From the NCBI GenBank assembly GCA_014155875.1, contig JACEFZ010022402.1, positions 61,001 to 125,000 on the forward strand: a stretch of DNA of 64,000 bases, in the 5' to 3' direction. The stretch's first letter is position 1, and every line of letters starts with the position of its first letter. Below are positions 43,246 to 55,764 of this stretch, in pieces. The notes beneath the pieces were generated by a model that was not told the DNA's origin, searched no databases, and was given only the letters and a program-made list of their open reading frames with translations. The DNA is from Cepaea nemoralis. Its lineage: Eukaryota; Mollusca; Gastropoda; Stylommatophora; Helicidae. The position numbers and the translations under genes were made by a program.

Positions 43246-45252
43246 TGTCATGAAATCACTATGGATTAACCAGATGATGATAATACAGTCGGTCTGATTC
43301 ATGGCATGTTTTCAAGGCCACAGTTGTTTTTAACCAGTACAGAAAAAACAAGTCAGATTAACAGCTGCAGTTGTTTACTAGGGAGGTCGGTGAGATGAAT
43401 CAATACACCGTCCTTTGAAAGTTTCCCACCAGTCGGGAAATTGTAGCCAGGTGGTTGTGACACGCAGGCTTGTTTGGTTGTCAGGACAGGAGGAGATAAC
43501 TGTGAACAAAGAAAGACAACTCTTGCATTGATTAAACCAAGGGGACTTAAGATTTCTGGAAATAGTTAGTGCCCCTGAAGACACCTGAGTGACATTAAAA
43601 GAACTTCACTAGAACACTCCCGGCTCTGTGTGACATAAACAAGACTTGGGTACGTTAATGTAACTCAGACAGTTAAAGTAGGCAGAAGTGATAGCTGGCT
43701 CGATCCGTGTTGAATAGAATCGCATGTGTTCGGTTTTGCTTAACATGTGTCTTTTATGGCAAATTGTGTATTCGATTCAGAGGTTGAGTCAGGACCGCAT
43801 AAGGTATTTTAGAGATTGCATCTAGCTATAAATAATGTGGAATGGCTTAGTGATAGATATGGTTAGAACTACATCATAGTGTTGTTGCATTGTGGTTAAG
43901 TAGTCAAGGCATATCAGCCACAATAGGCAGTCGCATTGTTAAGATTAACTAGTGTAAGAAGGCAGGTGGCTCCGCTGATGGGGAATAGTGAAATGGGATG
44001 ATATTTGGGGAGATTGGGGATGGGGAGAATGTCCAATGGTGGGATCTTCCAGTGAGGTCTGCTGGGGGTCTACACTTTGCATTTGGCTCTGTCCTGGTCT
44101 TAACCCACCTCAGATCTAAGTGAAGAGCTCCTCTGCCCATGACAGAGTTGGTTCACTGTCATGTATCTGAGTGAGGCTGTCAGCCTACCCCATCTAATGG
44201 AGGTCAGGGACAGGTGCTCTCATCAAGTCTATCGTTCTCTCTTTTACAGGTTCCCTTAGGTCACTCAAGTAACTGAGAATGGAGACCTTAGTGCAGGCAG
44301 TTATTCAGCAACGTTTGCACTGGGTCCATGATGAAAGGGGTTTCAAGGAACAATTGTGAGAGTATTTATCAAACGTCACACGTTAGCAGAACACTAGAAA
44401 TTGGTTATTCCGCATCATTTTGGAGAAGGAAAAATCGTGAGATTAATGTTTCAAACATCACATGTGAACAGAACAATAGAATTGTTTTTTTTTTACACCA
44501 CATGGGAAAAGTCCAGTGGGTATTATGTTTTCACACGACAGGTGAAAAGACTAATAGGTACTGTTTTCCACATCACATGGGAATAGAACAGTATAAACTG
44601 ATTATGAAGTTATTAAAACAGTGATCTTGTGAGCAGTAGAAACTTTAGACAGGAATTACATTTAGTTCAAGGAACAGTATTTTCGTGTCCTCACTAGACA
44701 AGGATGTTATAAGTCTCAGAACAATAGGGACATGTAATAACGGTGTGTGATCCAGGCAGGATCAGTGTCAAACTGTGACTAGGTATATGAGTGATCAAGC
44801 AGCGACCGGTGGAAGTCTACATCTAGCAGGAGGGACACATTCCTTGGTGAGGTCAATGTGGACTGAATGAAGATGTGGTGTGATCCTTTCCGGGATGATC
44901 GGGCTGGGCTCTTCAGCTGCTTGGTCTGAGTCTGCACACACTAGAATATTCGACACACATTCTACACATTACACACACACACTTCTCACACACATACTCT
45001 TTGCTTTAATAAATTATTTTGTATTTATTTGTTAGAGCTAGAGTTGTTGAGTATGTTGTGTTGGGGAAGAGTGAGAGGGGGCATGATCTAGGGGTGAGTG
45101 AGAGTAAGAAAGAGGTGTCGACAGATTGACGGAGTTTTGTGGACGGAGTCTGGTGGTTTCTCTAGGACAATAATATTGGGGTAATAAAAATGTGGTGTTG
45201 ATTCCCCTCACTCCAGGGACGACACTAAAGTAAGAAAGGAAGACTTACGACA
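43246..45252 (+). repeat. 3' LTR, 2,007 bp
   Basis: TGTCATG ... CGACA, followed by TSD GTTAT. Has the empty SINE site at 43713-43725, a different 170-bp block at about 43810-43980, and AATAAA at 45008-45013. Confidence 0.95.
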
Positions 45253-45257
45253 GTTAT

Positions 45258-45694
45258 GAAAAATTATATGTGTACGGTACACTGCTGTTGAAGGGTGCAA
45301 ATACTCCATGAAAAGTTCGTGTACATAGCCTGCCAGTGTAGTCTAAGACGCTAAGAATATATTGTATTTATTAAACCATTAGGAGTATTTACAGTACTGA
45401 CAGCGCACCTAGTCCAACTTACCAAACTGAGAATGAATTCGGCTAAATGAGATATTATAAGTTATACTTTATAACAAGGTTATTGCAATATCGGAAGATT
45501 GAACTATTCGTCTAGTTTCTTAACAGCGTGAAATTAGGGTTGGTAAAACGGGTTGTATTTGTTTTTTACGAGTGTCAACCTGACATCGGTTGATAGTTTA
45601 TTATTGGCTGTTTGCTTTCGACAATATGTCAAGTTGAAGTCGCGGTGGTCATGTGTTGGATTCCATATGGAGACGGGGGTTATTTTAAAACATG
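45258..45694. other. no identifiable gene
   Basis: About 440 bp after the LTR element; nothing recognisable. Confidence 0.5.
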
Positions 45695-46030
45695 ACATGG
45701 AATTGAGTTGAGTTGTGTCAAGAACTGGCATCACAGCACTCGGCACATTCCCATATGTGATCCGTCTGCATCTGCAGCAGCCAGCGAAGAGTCCCAATTC
45801 TAATGGTAATGAGTAGCAGTTTATGTCAATCTGGCCTTTCTTCTGAGTTTTTGGTCAGATCCTCTGGTCATTCCATGCAGCAACATTCTCTCCAAGTCGT
45901 CATGATCTACCCGTTTTTCTGCACTTTACACACGATTCCAAAGAGCCCGAACACAACTGCCGTATCATGCACCAATATCTCACCTAGGAGAGCAAACCTC
46001 CACTTGCTCGTTTCCCACAACACCAGCATA
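45695..46030 (-). pseudogene. 3' end of the CPECC-type LINE family
   Basis: Minus strand reads LLGEILVHDTAVVFGLFGIV, then GTLRWLLQMQTDHIWECAEC and CDASS, stop, then an aactc-repeat tail. This parallels 16275-16615 (GGVLMHDNADVVAALWEHVY ... GTLRWLLRMGKERLWKCPEC). Degenerate, with stops between the blocks. Confidence 0.7.
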
Positions 46031-46349
46031 CCCTAGGGAAAAAGTCCAACATATGTACTTTATATAATAGTCCAAGATATGTCTTCCTAAAGTGAATATC
46101 AGGGTATATCCAGCCTAAAACAGATTACTGAGAATGTTGTGGGAAGTAAAAGAGACCGGGATAATACAGGCCACATCAGTTATCGAGTGGCCATGGGTCT
46201 AGAAAAAATATTGGGGTAGCACACTTTACCCAATATGCGTTAAGACGTAGAAGGGGATATTTATTTACTTTTTATTATTAAAAGAGGAAATAAGGCGTCA
46301 TATGGCTTACAACAGATGGATTACACAATCTGTATAGCTGTATTCAACA

Positions 46350-46590
46350 GGTTTGCAATATACGAAGATTCGATTGTTTGTTTATGTTTCAAGTGTAATG
46401 AGCAAAGATTAGATTGTTTGTCCATCTTTAAATTGTCAAACGCCTACGTTAGATTGCTCATCTTTTAAATGTCATGCGCGTATATTAGATTGTTCGTTTG
46501 CATTTGTCACATGCATAAATTAGATCGTCTGTTCTACTTTTAGATGCTTTACACATATGCTAAATTGTTTGTTCATCTTTTAGTTGCTGT
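46350..46590. repeat. degenerate minisatellite of about 40 bp
   Basis: About six diverged units built on ttagattgtttgttcatctt followed by ttaaatgtcacacgcatat, spaced 33-40 bp. From 46031 to 46349 nothing else is recognised. Confidence 0.75.
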
Positions 46591-46614
46591 TAGCATTCAT
46601 TCATTCAGTGAAAT

Positions 46615-46680
46615 GTCGTTAGAACCTCGCTCCCATAACAAAATTCCAGAAAACTTCTCGGTCAATGTAGCAAGATAGGT
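46615..46680 (-). pseudogene. short LINE 3'-end fragment
   Basis: gaacctcgctcccataacaa and aattccagaaaacttctcgg match the end of the LINE fragment at 6160-6200 (gctcccataacaaccttccg). A few dozen bases only. Confidence 0.5.
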
Positions 46681-46760
46681 GGGAATGTCTGCAAGGAAGC
46701 AAGATTGGTGGGAATATCTGCAAGGAAGCAAGATTGGTGGGAATATCTGCAAGGAAGCTA
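46668..46760. repeat. three-copy 29-bp tandem repeat
   Basis: agcaagattggtgggaatat + ctgcaagga, three copies, growing out of the end of the LINE fragment. Confidence 0.9.
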
Positions 46761-47564
46761 CCACATAGTACTCTGCAAACTTCCTATCTATTCCTATTCT
46801 ATTAAAGTTCTACATCCCCATGGGACCTCGACATCTACGAGGTTATTTATTATCTATTTAGCTTTTGACAGTAACAGGACACAAGGCAAGTGTTCAAACT
46901 ATCAACAATAATTTAGCTGAGGCGCAATAAAACTAGCAAACAATAATTTGAAACAAAGGGTATATACAAATATTACAGAAAATAGCTGAATGTAGGAATG
47001 TTTGCCCTGGAAGTGGATATGAGTTAATCCTGTGGGATTTGTCATCACGAACCACAAGAGAATCAGCTGTCTTTAGTCTGTGATAGTCTGGGAGGACAGA
47101 CACCATTCACCTGATATTAGTTTCGGCTTCTCCCTTTATGCCCCGGCGAAAACGTTGAATTTGCTGTGAAGTCCTTTACGACGTTCATAACATTTTAGGA
47201 CTCATCTTGGCTTCCGGTTGGTTATTCCATACACTAATATTTGATAGATGAAAGTCTGAGTCTAATTGATTCACTTTCGGGATTATATAGTGCAGATCAA
47301 TAATAAACAAACAGATCTCAGCCCCAGCGTATATGTTTGGAACTGACTATGGCAGTCAGTGACTAACACTCATCTTCATCAAAATGATGGGCTTAACCCT
47401 CTAAAACGTAGGCTAATACAATTCTTTTGCATCACTATAACAAACATGGATTCTGGAACATAAGCGGAATCGTCTATGTCTCTAGGATTCTGGAACATAA
47501 GTGGGATTGCCTCTGTCACTTTCTATATATCTTCGATTAGGATTTCTCGGTCCAGACTTGATCA
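46761..47564. other. no gene; one two-copy 37-bp repeat
   Basis: Only a duplicated ggattctggaacataagcgg-type unit at 47447-47515 was noticed. Confidence 0.5.
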
Positions 47565-47720
47565 CACAAACTTGATAATTCATAGTTGACCAATCACAAG
47601 ACTTGATGATTCATAGTTGACCAAACACGAGACTTGATGATTTATAGTTAACCACACAAAAATAGTTTTGATTCAACTTGACCAAACAATACTTGATGAT
47701 TCATACTTGGCCACACAAAA
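47565..47720. repeat. degenerate tandem repeat of about 35 bp
   Basis: Four to five diverged units of acttgatgattcatagttga + ccaaacac. Confidence 0.8.
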
Positions 47721-49139
47721 AGGAATAATCTGACATAAACACCTCTAGGATAGTCATCTGAACCAGCCCAATTTACACATGACCTGAGATGCATCTCTCC
47801 TAGTGAGTCTCAGTGATATGGTAAACATTTTCATAAACATATATATGTATATATATTTACAGCAAACTGTCCACTGGGTATCGCTCTTAGACTTGACCGA
47901 AGATAGGTCACTGTCTAATAGAGTGTTGAGACTGGAACAGAACCTTCCTGATAGAGCACCCTGTCTTCTGATTAAGTTCTCTTTTCCCAGAGCCAGGTCT
48001 TGACATCAGGAACCAATCCATCAACACAGGTAGTTAATATATAGGAAGAGTTTCTTAGACCACTTGACCCTGTCAGTTGTGATAATCCTCCAAAGTGGGT
48101 GTATGGTTATCTGTGTTTACTTGCCCCAGGAACCATAACATTTATATAGACAGAACTTTTATCTTCTAAGATGGAGTATAGGTATAGATATAGAACCCAA
48201 TAGTGTAGTATAAGCGAATTACCCAATCCTTTCGGTATTACTTCATAGGTAGAAAGGTTGGTCGCTTTCGCCTGATTGTGATGTCTAACCTACTAGACCT
48301 ATTAGTATCATTTTAAATTCCATGACTTAGGAAAAAAGGATTATTGTTTAAAAAGACGCTCTATCGGTCTCAACAGGATTCGCACACACCCAGTTATAGT
48401 TTGATGTAGTAATTGTATGGCTGAATTGCTCCTGGTAGAGCAATTGAATGTAAAGAACTTCATCACGGCACTGGATGATGATTATTTTCTCGTTCTTTCG
48501 AACTTTCTCGAGTATGGACTTACATGAAAGCGTTCCTAACAAGGAAATACATGTTGTAGATTCCAAGACCTATAGGAGATGTCGGCTAATAGATTCCTTC
48601 AATTAACTTCGCTGAAATTCGACTAACGAAAATACAACTCCAATTTGTTTATTGGCTAAACCCCGTCAAGCAGAATGACGTGTTACCTTGACCTTACACG
48701 GCAGAGCTGAACGGCTCAATTTAGGTCACGCTCTAGAATTTTCTCGCTACAGACACACGAATTATAATTCAAATAAAATAAACTCAATTACCTTCATTAA
48801 AAGAAATAAACATGTGTCCTTAAAGTCAGAATTAGATAGCCTGGTGTAAATGAACATGGGCGCATTGAATACTTCTGCTCCATAAGTCTTATGTCGTCTC
48901 GACGAAGTGACTGTCACGGTCTTATTAGCTTGATGTGTGTACAAGCGGTTTTATGTTGTCTAAAATGTTAGTTCAGCGTTTCCTGAACAAAGTGGTTAAC
49001 ATGAATTATAATTGTTAAAGTGGTTAACAAGAATTAATAAATCCATCAATATCATTCCATCCATGGATAGCCATTCAAGTTAGGACACAGATAAGTGAAA
49101 TTTATACTTTCATGTAGTGTCTTTCGTGAATTTGTTAGT
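47721..49139. other. no identifiable gene
   Basis: 1.4 kb without recognisable coding sequence, tRNA boxes or repeats. Confidence 0.5.
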
Positions 49140-49230
49140 CTATTTTTGTTTGTTTGTTCTGTGCTGACGAAGGCTTTGGCCGCAACGTCCATTTTGTGTT
49201 TTTTGTAGTCGTGCTTTGGTAAAGCTCACA
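49140..49230 (+). repeat. interspersed repeat R3, partial copy 4
   Basis: gctgacgaaggctttggccg + caacgtccattttgtg and cgtgctttggtaaagct match the centre and end of R3; the left part is absent. Confidence 0.55.
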
Positions 49231-49499
49231 ATCTACTTCTCGTTGTTCAGTGATTCATTCATTCCTGAACAAAGTGAGAAATCGCGTTTTCATGCACAAA
49301 GATAGACTTTAAGACCCCAGATTACCGAATTCTCGAGAATTGGTGAATTAACCTCTCTCCGAAATTCGTGCATTACTGTAGTTATTAGAAATAACCTTAC
49401 GAGATACCGTAGAAAGTCCCTACAGATTTTTGGATTTCCCCTTCTCCGTTCCCCAACTTATTAACATGAGTAGCGACCCGATTGGGGATGTGCTGTCAG

Positions 49500-51330
49500 C
49501 TGGTAACCGACTTGGGTTTTATTAATCATAAGCAAGATGTCCCGCGTCCGATAAACTCATCTGCCACATCCTGCACCCATTTTCTCTTTGGCCTTCCTCT
49601 TCCTCTCTTCCTGAGCATATACCCTCCAGTATTGTTCTCTTCAAACTTTCATGACGTTTCAAATGACTAAAATATTTCAATTTTCTTTGTTTTATCGTCT
49701 TTATTAGCCAACCTTCTTCAATATTCAGCTCTTGTCGTATGAACGGGCGTGTTCATTTTTATCCAAGATATTCTTAGAACCCGTCTATAATATTTATATT
49801 CAACGGCCTTTATGCGATGTTCAGCTTGTTTATTAAGTGTCCAGGTCTCACAGGCGTATGTTGCAATGGGAAAGATTCATGCTCTTAAAAATCTCATTTT
49901 TGTAAGTCTATCTATCCCACTCCACAATTTATTTCGTTGCTTTAGTTTTTGAAGAGCAATGGATATTAGTCTTTTAATGTATTTCACTGTGTCACCATTG
50001 TTGGTCATTAATGACCCATGTTATTCGGCATATTCCACCACTTCCATTTTTTTTCCTCATTAACATATATTTCTTTCTCCATATTAGTTTTATCTGTATG
50101 CATTATCTTTGTTTTTGCTATGTTAAGATATAAGTTGTGATTTTCACTATTTCTTTTGGTTGGTGTTATTAGATTTTCTATACTATACTGTTATGTGGTT
50201 AATAATATTGTATCATCAGCATATCGAATCTCCGGTATTTCATGACCACTGATATTTAGGGCATCATATTGCTCCTTAGTTACATCATCTCTGACATTTC
50301 TCATTATATTTTCGATGTACACGTCAAACAACTAGGAGTCTCTGTTGCGAAGTGGTCAAGCCGTTTGACTCGTGCTCCGAAAGTTGTGGGTTCATTTCCG
50401 GGCCGTATCCTTCGGTTTACGAGTTAAAATGTTTCGGAGACTCCTGTGGGTCGTCGCTAAAAGCTACGGAGGTCGTGCTTTGTGCGACGCTTTCCGTGCT
50501 GCGGAAAGAGACCGACCCATATGGGATAAAACCCGGTGCAATGAAGTCGACCCTGTCGACTTTTAAGCGACAACTAGGAGGACAGCAAACAGCAATCTGA
50601 TGTCTCGCCATCTATTCTAACTGCTGCCTCGGGTAAGCTTTTTGAGTTTAACTTTCACATCTGCTTCTAATAACTGATTATCTGTATCACAGTCTGCACA
50701 TCGTATGGTTTTTGCTGGTGTTATGCTTGATCTCTATCTTCTTTATGTTAAAATATAATCAATCTGGTTTTTGGTAGTACTTTCCGGGGACTTCCATGTG
50801 AAGAGTCTTCTTCGATGTTCTTTTTTAAAATGTGTTGGCTATCGTTAATTCATTATCTAGGCAAAATTCAATTAATTTGTCACCTTAATCATTTCTTTTC
50901 GCTTTTCCAAATTTTCCTAAAACGTGTCTCTCATTTTCAGCTCTTGCTGTACCTACTTTTGCATTAAAATCTCCCATTATTAATGTTATGTCATTATGAC
51001 TAATTTTATCTAATTTGTCTTGCAGTTTGCTGTAAAAATATTCCATTTCTTCTTCTTCTGCTATTGATGTAGGTGCATATATCTATATGATAGTTGTGGT
51101 TTTGGGTGGCTTCTAAGTCTGATAGTGAGGATTCTATGATCGACCGGGTTATATCCAATGAAAGCTTTTGCTGTCGGTTTATCTAAACAAAATGACACTC
51201 CGCTCTGTCGTCCGACGTCTCTACCACAATATATAAAAAGATCTCCATTTTCATTTTTAAAATGTCCCTTGCCTCTCCAGCGATGTTCAACAAATTCCTA
51301 AAATATGAATATTTAACCTCTCAATCTCAT
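49500..51330 (-). pseudogene. LINE with APE endonuclease and RT, internally deleted
   Basis: Minus strand from 51330: remains of an APE-type endonuclease, FIYCGRDVGRQSGVSFCLDK, MGDFNAKVG at 50951-50977 (conserved G-D-F-N core) and TARAENERHVLGK-like. Before the RT palm is complete there is a gap at about 50330-50600, then MRNVRDDVTKEQYDALNISG and IRYADDTILL with the catalytic YADD at 50212-50223. The thumb (ACETWTLNKQAEHRIKAVE) and tail (RKRGRGRPKRKWVQDVAD) follow, ending near 49500. This is the fuller relative of the fragment at 6150-6430. A SINE sits at the deletion junction. Many stops. Confidence 0.82.
50339..50569 (+). mobile_element. tRNA-headed SINE, 231 bp, TSD ACAACTAGGAG
   Basis: Flanked by the 11-bp direct repeat ACAACTAGGAG (50328-50338, 50570-50580). 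The head gcgaagtggtcaagccgttt ... gtgggttcatttcc resembles a Leu/Ser-type tRNA with A and B boxes. The core gtgctttgtgcgacgctttc, ctgcggaaagagaccgaccc and atatgggataaaacccggtg, then caatgaagtc, is shared with 14.86 and 22.3 kb. The best complete copy of this SINE family in the window. Confidence 0.88.
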
Positions 51331-51689
51331 CACATACTACCTTAAGCTTTCACTCATACAGAGAGTTAGCATAGATTTGTTTATTCATCTTTTATTCATC
51401 TTTTAGGCCACACCTACTTGCATTTTAAGCATATTGTTTAACTATTGCCTTACAATGAACTGTTTGGAATACAGCGCAGTTTGTTCTAAAAATGCAAGAA
51501 GTTATTTCACTTTCATCTTCATCATCATCATCATGATCATCATCATCATTATCAACTGCCACTTTTGCCGTTAGGCTTCATGTGGAGGAATAGTTAACGT
51601 TCCAGCGACCAATGTGTGGCACTGGATAGTGTTATTCCATGTCACTGTACAATGTCTTTGATGTCGTCAATCCATTTTCTTCTCGTATC

Positions 51690-52050
51690 AGATCTTCATT
51701 GATGTAGCACCAGTACAGGTTGTTGATAGTGCTGCATTATAAGGAGATGGCCAGACAGACAAGCCAACGATCAAGTCCTGCAGGAGACAAATGAAAATCG
51801 TAAACTGATTGGAGGAATTAGACGTAGACATTCAACATTTTTAAGACATGATATGAAAAGAAGTAAATTAGAGAACTTGGTGACAACTGGCAAAGTCGAA
51901 TGAAACAGAGCAAGGGGAAGACAGATAAGTAAACACCTCGATGGCTTGACCACGTGGCATGGTAGGGACAAGAACACCGAGTAGATCCACGACTCTGGTT
52001 ATCGAGTGAAATAACGAAACATTACCGCTCACGTTTACCGGCATGGCACA
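51690..52050 (+). pseudogene. LINE family D: C-terminal fragment
   Basis: Reads DRQANDQVLQETNENRKLIG, RRRHSTFLRHDMKRSKLENL, VTTGKVE, stop, NRARGRQISKHLDGLTTWHG, RDKNTE, stop, IHDSGYRVK and ITAHVYRHGT. Matches the minus-strand copy at 60.60-61.29 kb nearly residue for residue. Three stops. Confidence 0.85.
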
Positions 52051-52074
52051 TGATGGGTGGATCTGTTGTACAGT

Positions 52075-52300
52075 ATAAAGTACTGAGTTTGAAATTTTCT
52101 AAATTCTAGTGTTCTTATTGCACTTTGGTTTGAGTGGTACATGGTTATGATATTTTCTAGAAAGTGTGCTTGTATCCCGTAGTCTTCAAGAATGTTCAAT
52201 AATTTGTATCAATTCACTCTGTCTAATACTACAAACACAACATTCTGTTGCTCACAGAATTCGATGAGTTTTTTCTTCTTAATAAATGTGGCGTGACGAA
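52075..52300 (-). pseudogene. LINE RT fragment (around motif A)
   Basis: Minus strand reads LIEFCEQQNVVFVVLDRVN, then YKLLNILEDYGIQAHFLENI and ITMYHSNQSAIRT, the segment after RT motif A in endonuclease-RT LINEs. Small, broken fragment in opposite orientation to the LINE D piece beside it. Confidence 0.65.
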
Positions 52301-53119
52301 TAAAATCCAAGACGGTCTAGGGGCCGGATCAAAGATAACAAAGATAAAATCCACTTGTGTCAGGAAGCCACCAAATGGCTCACGAACCCCAGGAGTGGTG
52401 TGACGATAATTAGTAAATATATTCCCACTCCATAATCAAAACTAGAAGCTGGTCTTTCCATATACTAGGCGTTGGGAGAATCCAAGGTAGTTACCGGGTA
52501 AACAAACGAGTAATCTCAACCCACGGATATAAATTATACCAGAGATATCACCTCGCCACTGAGGATTCCCATTCAATTCATATAACAACATGTATAATTT
52601 ATCAACATGAAACAGTCAACCAAATGCTAAACATCATTAATAAAGGAATAGACTCCAACGCATAACTTGGTTTAAAAATCGTTTAAATCAATATTTGTGG
52701 CAAAATCTGATGATAAATAATCCTTCCCACAATGGAAAAACATAACAATCAAAACATGGCATCAGGTCACCCGAAGGCACTTTATCTTAATCATTTCCCT
52801 CACAAAGTGTTCTGATAACATCCATAATTATCTCTCGTTGATTGTTATATAATAGTTTATTATCTTGATCCTGTTGTTGAATAGTCTGTACACTGTTTAC
52901 AAGGATCACACGAATTCACACCATCACACCATTCCTCTGTCGTCGAGCCAAAGCTGATTGATTGGATCAGGATGACGCAGGTAGCCAAATCATCATCTGG
53001 CTCCCTAATGTGGTGAAACAAGAACCAACAGATGTATTCTTGCAAAATCTATTTAAATATTGCAGTGTTATGTTGTGTGATGGAAAATAATATTAGGATG
53101 TTACAAGGATTTCCCCGGA
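52301..53119. other. no identifiable gene
   Basis: About 800 bp; a 61-codon open frame on the minus strand (52860-53045) has no recognisable similarity. Confidence 0.5.
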
Positions 53120-53760
53120 CATCCCCATTACGATGGGAGAAAATCATGTTACAATAAGACCTATCAAATCATGCGGCGATATACATCTGTGTTGTGAAAA
53201 TCAACCATAATAACAAACATCTCTCAAGATAAACATTAGTTAGAACAACATCTTGTTATGACAATCATCTGCTGTAGCAAACATCTGCTGAGATAAATAT
53301 TAATTAGGACAACATCTGTTGTGACGTACATTCGTTGAGATAAACATTATTTGGGACGAACATTTGTTGAGACCCACAACAGTCGTAACAACATCTATTG
53401 TGAAATCCCTCTATTATGACAAATATACGTAGGGACAAATACTTGTTGGGAAGAATAGCTTGTTATAGTAAGCTTTCGTTGTTTTGAATGTCTGTTGTGA
53501 TAACCATCCGTTGAGATGTCACCTCCTGTTGGTATGACGCCAAGGACAAGACAAGCGATTGAGATGACACAAAGACATCCGGTTGAGATAATGACGTGAA
53601 GAATAAACTGAAATGTCATCCTGTCAGGACGAATCGTCATAATAAACAAAGACGTCAGAACAAGACAAACGTCACTGCATGAATACGAACGTCAAGATAG
53701 ACCAGAAACGTCAATGATAAGGTACGTGTCGTCAGGAACAAGCAAACGTCCTATTAGCTC
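53120..53760. repeat. degenerate minisatellite of aacatctgttgagataa units
   Basis: Some 20-25 diverged units of about 20-26 bp (acatctgttgtgac, acattcgttgagataaac, acatttgttgagac, ccatccgttgagatg). Homogeneity falls towards the right. Confidence 0.75.
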
Positions 53761-54964
53761 TTATCATCCCCCATCATGTCTATAACTTCTCACAATTTAC
53801 CAACAACTCAACATTCACAAATGAAACATACAACACAAATAATACATCAATCTTTTCACAAAATTATGGTCATAAGAATATTTGACAGAGGCGTCAGATA
53901 GATATCTCATAATATCAACATTGAGCGTGATATTGCCCTTCCAGCCTAACCACAGTGAGAAGGGGTTAAAAACAACTTTTGTTCCTTTCACAGGCACATT
54001 GTTGCACGGTAAAATCTGCCCTACGGCATTCACTCAAAAATTGGGCTAGCACTTAACGAAAAATTCCGTCAGGCCATTTACAACATTTAAATCATTCTGA
54101 CCTTGAGTGCAACGTCCTGCAAATTACGCACAATCTAATTATAGTTTCTTTCCACATTAGGAATCATCTTCAGAAAAAGAATATATTATTCACTCGAATA
54201 TTCCCAGAACACAATTAAGAAAAGACGTGTAAAAGTGAATATGGAACAAGTGCACATCAGTACCAGATCGCATACATATGAGAGCGGTCTCTACATCAAA
54301 GAGTAGCCTGCCGATGAAGTGCGTGTACGAAGAGCATTATTTTCACAACCAACAATGAGCATGTTTTAGCAAATCTCTTAAGCACAAGGAATAAATGATA
54401 ATGATTCGCATTTATAGCAGAATAAACTCCTGTACCATTTAGAATCCGTCTTTATCGGAGATGAGATGTTAAGCATGGCAAAATAATAGTTGACTTAGCA
54501 TGGTAATTCAGCAAAAGTCGATTTACAGCGAGCGAAGATTTCAGTTTATAATATTCAAGGAAATAACATTATTAAATCGGCACAAATTGTCACATAAAGA
54601 GAACTCAATACCTATTTCTTAACTATTATTCATCATCATTATCAAAACGAATTAATACACTCACCTTGTAATCCAAAAGAGCACAGGTTAGTTTGTGCAG
54701 AAACGAAAAAGGGGGTACGATAAACTATCATGGAAGAGAACAAGAGAAATATTGCTTGTGTCTGTCTTTTACTGTGCCGAAAAATAAAATGAATCCTAAG
54801 ATTTCAATTTTGGTGATAGTGCCTCTGATGACGGCACTAGAGACGCGATCTACGTCAGCTACAACCAACCAGATTCTATTCCCCATGACATCAAGTGGGC
54901 CTTGAGATAATTTCAATCAAATTAAACGTGGTACTGGCGACGATTTCAGTTGCGGCCATCATTG
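53761..54964. other. no identifiable gene
   Basis: 1.2 kb with no recognised motifs. Confidence 0.5.
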
Positions 54965-55270
54965 AACTTCTTCTTCTTCTTCAGCGTTCCGAGCCATTGA
55001 GGTTCTTTGCTGCAGATACAATCCGTCTCCATTCGTCTCTCTGGTGGACCTTCTCTTGCCAGTCGTTGATGCCAAGTGCTTGTAGGTCTGTATATGTATT
55101 ATCTCTCCACCGCCTTCTTGGTCTATCTCGAGGTCTACGGTCATTTATTTCCTGAGTGTAAGCAAGTTTTGTTTCCCTATTATCTTCCATTCTTTCTATA
55201 TGCCCCAGCCATTGTAGTATATTAGCCTTCATGATACCAGTGATTATCGGGGACTTAAACATCACTGAAC
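54965..55270 (-). pseudogene. LINE family C: 3'-end fragment with (GAA)n tail
   Basis: Minus strand: FKSPIITGIMKANILQWLGH, IERMEDNRETKLAYTQEIND, RRPRDRPRRRWRDNTYTDLQ, WQEKVHQRDEWRRIVSAAKN and LNGSE, then an aagaagaagaagaag tail. Nearly the same as the plus-strand copy ending at 13650 and better preserved (94 codons open). 5'-truncated. Confidence 0.9.
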
Positions 55271-55379
55271 TGTTTGAAGAAAATTGGGAGGACGGAGAGA
55301 TATTTTATATCACTGTAAATATGTTCATGGCGAGATTCACTAGATACCCAATCCTCCTCCTCATCATTCTCATCTTCCT

Positions 55380-55495
55380 TTTTCTTCTTCGTCATTAACA
55401 TCATCATCATTTTCTTTTTCTTCTTCTTCTTCCTCTACTTCTTCCTCGTCTTATTCTTCTTCTTCTTCTTCTTCTTCTTCTTCTTCTTCTTCTCA
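55380..55495. repeat. (CTT)n-rich microsatellite
   Basis: Imperfect then perfect ttc/ctt trinucleotides. 55496-55764 shows nothing identifiable. Confidence 0.95.
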
Positions 55496-55764
55496 TCTGC
55501 CTGCTTCCTTCTTTATCCTCCTCTTCATTACCGTCATCATAATCAAATATTTCCTTTTACCTGCTTCTTACTTTTAGCTCGTCGTTAATTGAAGACCCTC
55601 AACTAATTTATAGTAAATTCTCTTATCCTTTGTCGTCCCATTCATCCAGTCTGTTCTGTTTTCCTTGCTCATATCTAAAACACTTCTTTCAATGTTTCTT
55701 CGATTTCCTTATGTTTATTTTACCCTCCTCATTCAAGAAGGATTAACTACATTGTGCTTCAAAA

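Larger units (their letters stand above)
35912..45257 (+). mobile_element. Gmr1-like Ty3/gypsy LTR retrotransposon, full-length but decayed
   Basis: The element spans 35917-45252 between 5-bp target duplications GTTAT (35912-35916, 45253-45257). LTRs of 2,315 and 2,007 bp start TGTCATG and end CGACA; the left one carries a 227-bp SINE and small tandem repeats. Between them: tRNA-Pro-like primer site, repeat-containing leader, gag, two zinc knuckles, protease, integrase, RT, RNase H. Integrase stands before RT-RNase H, the pol order known from Gmr1-like elements (Ty3/gypsy relatives with copia-like order), and gag has a SCAN-like segment. At least four stops and about five frameshifts interrupt the coding region. 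Confidence 0.93.

Noticed and set aside
35917..45252. Host genes inside the plus-strand LTR element (zinc-finger or SCAN-type protein)
   Set aside because: The SCAN-like and zinc-knuckle segments lie between matched LTRs in the gag position and are followed by protease, integrase and RT.
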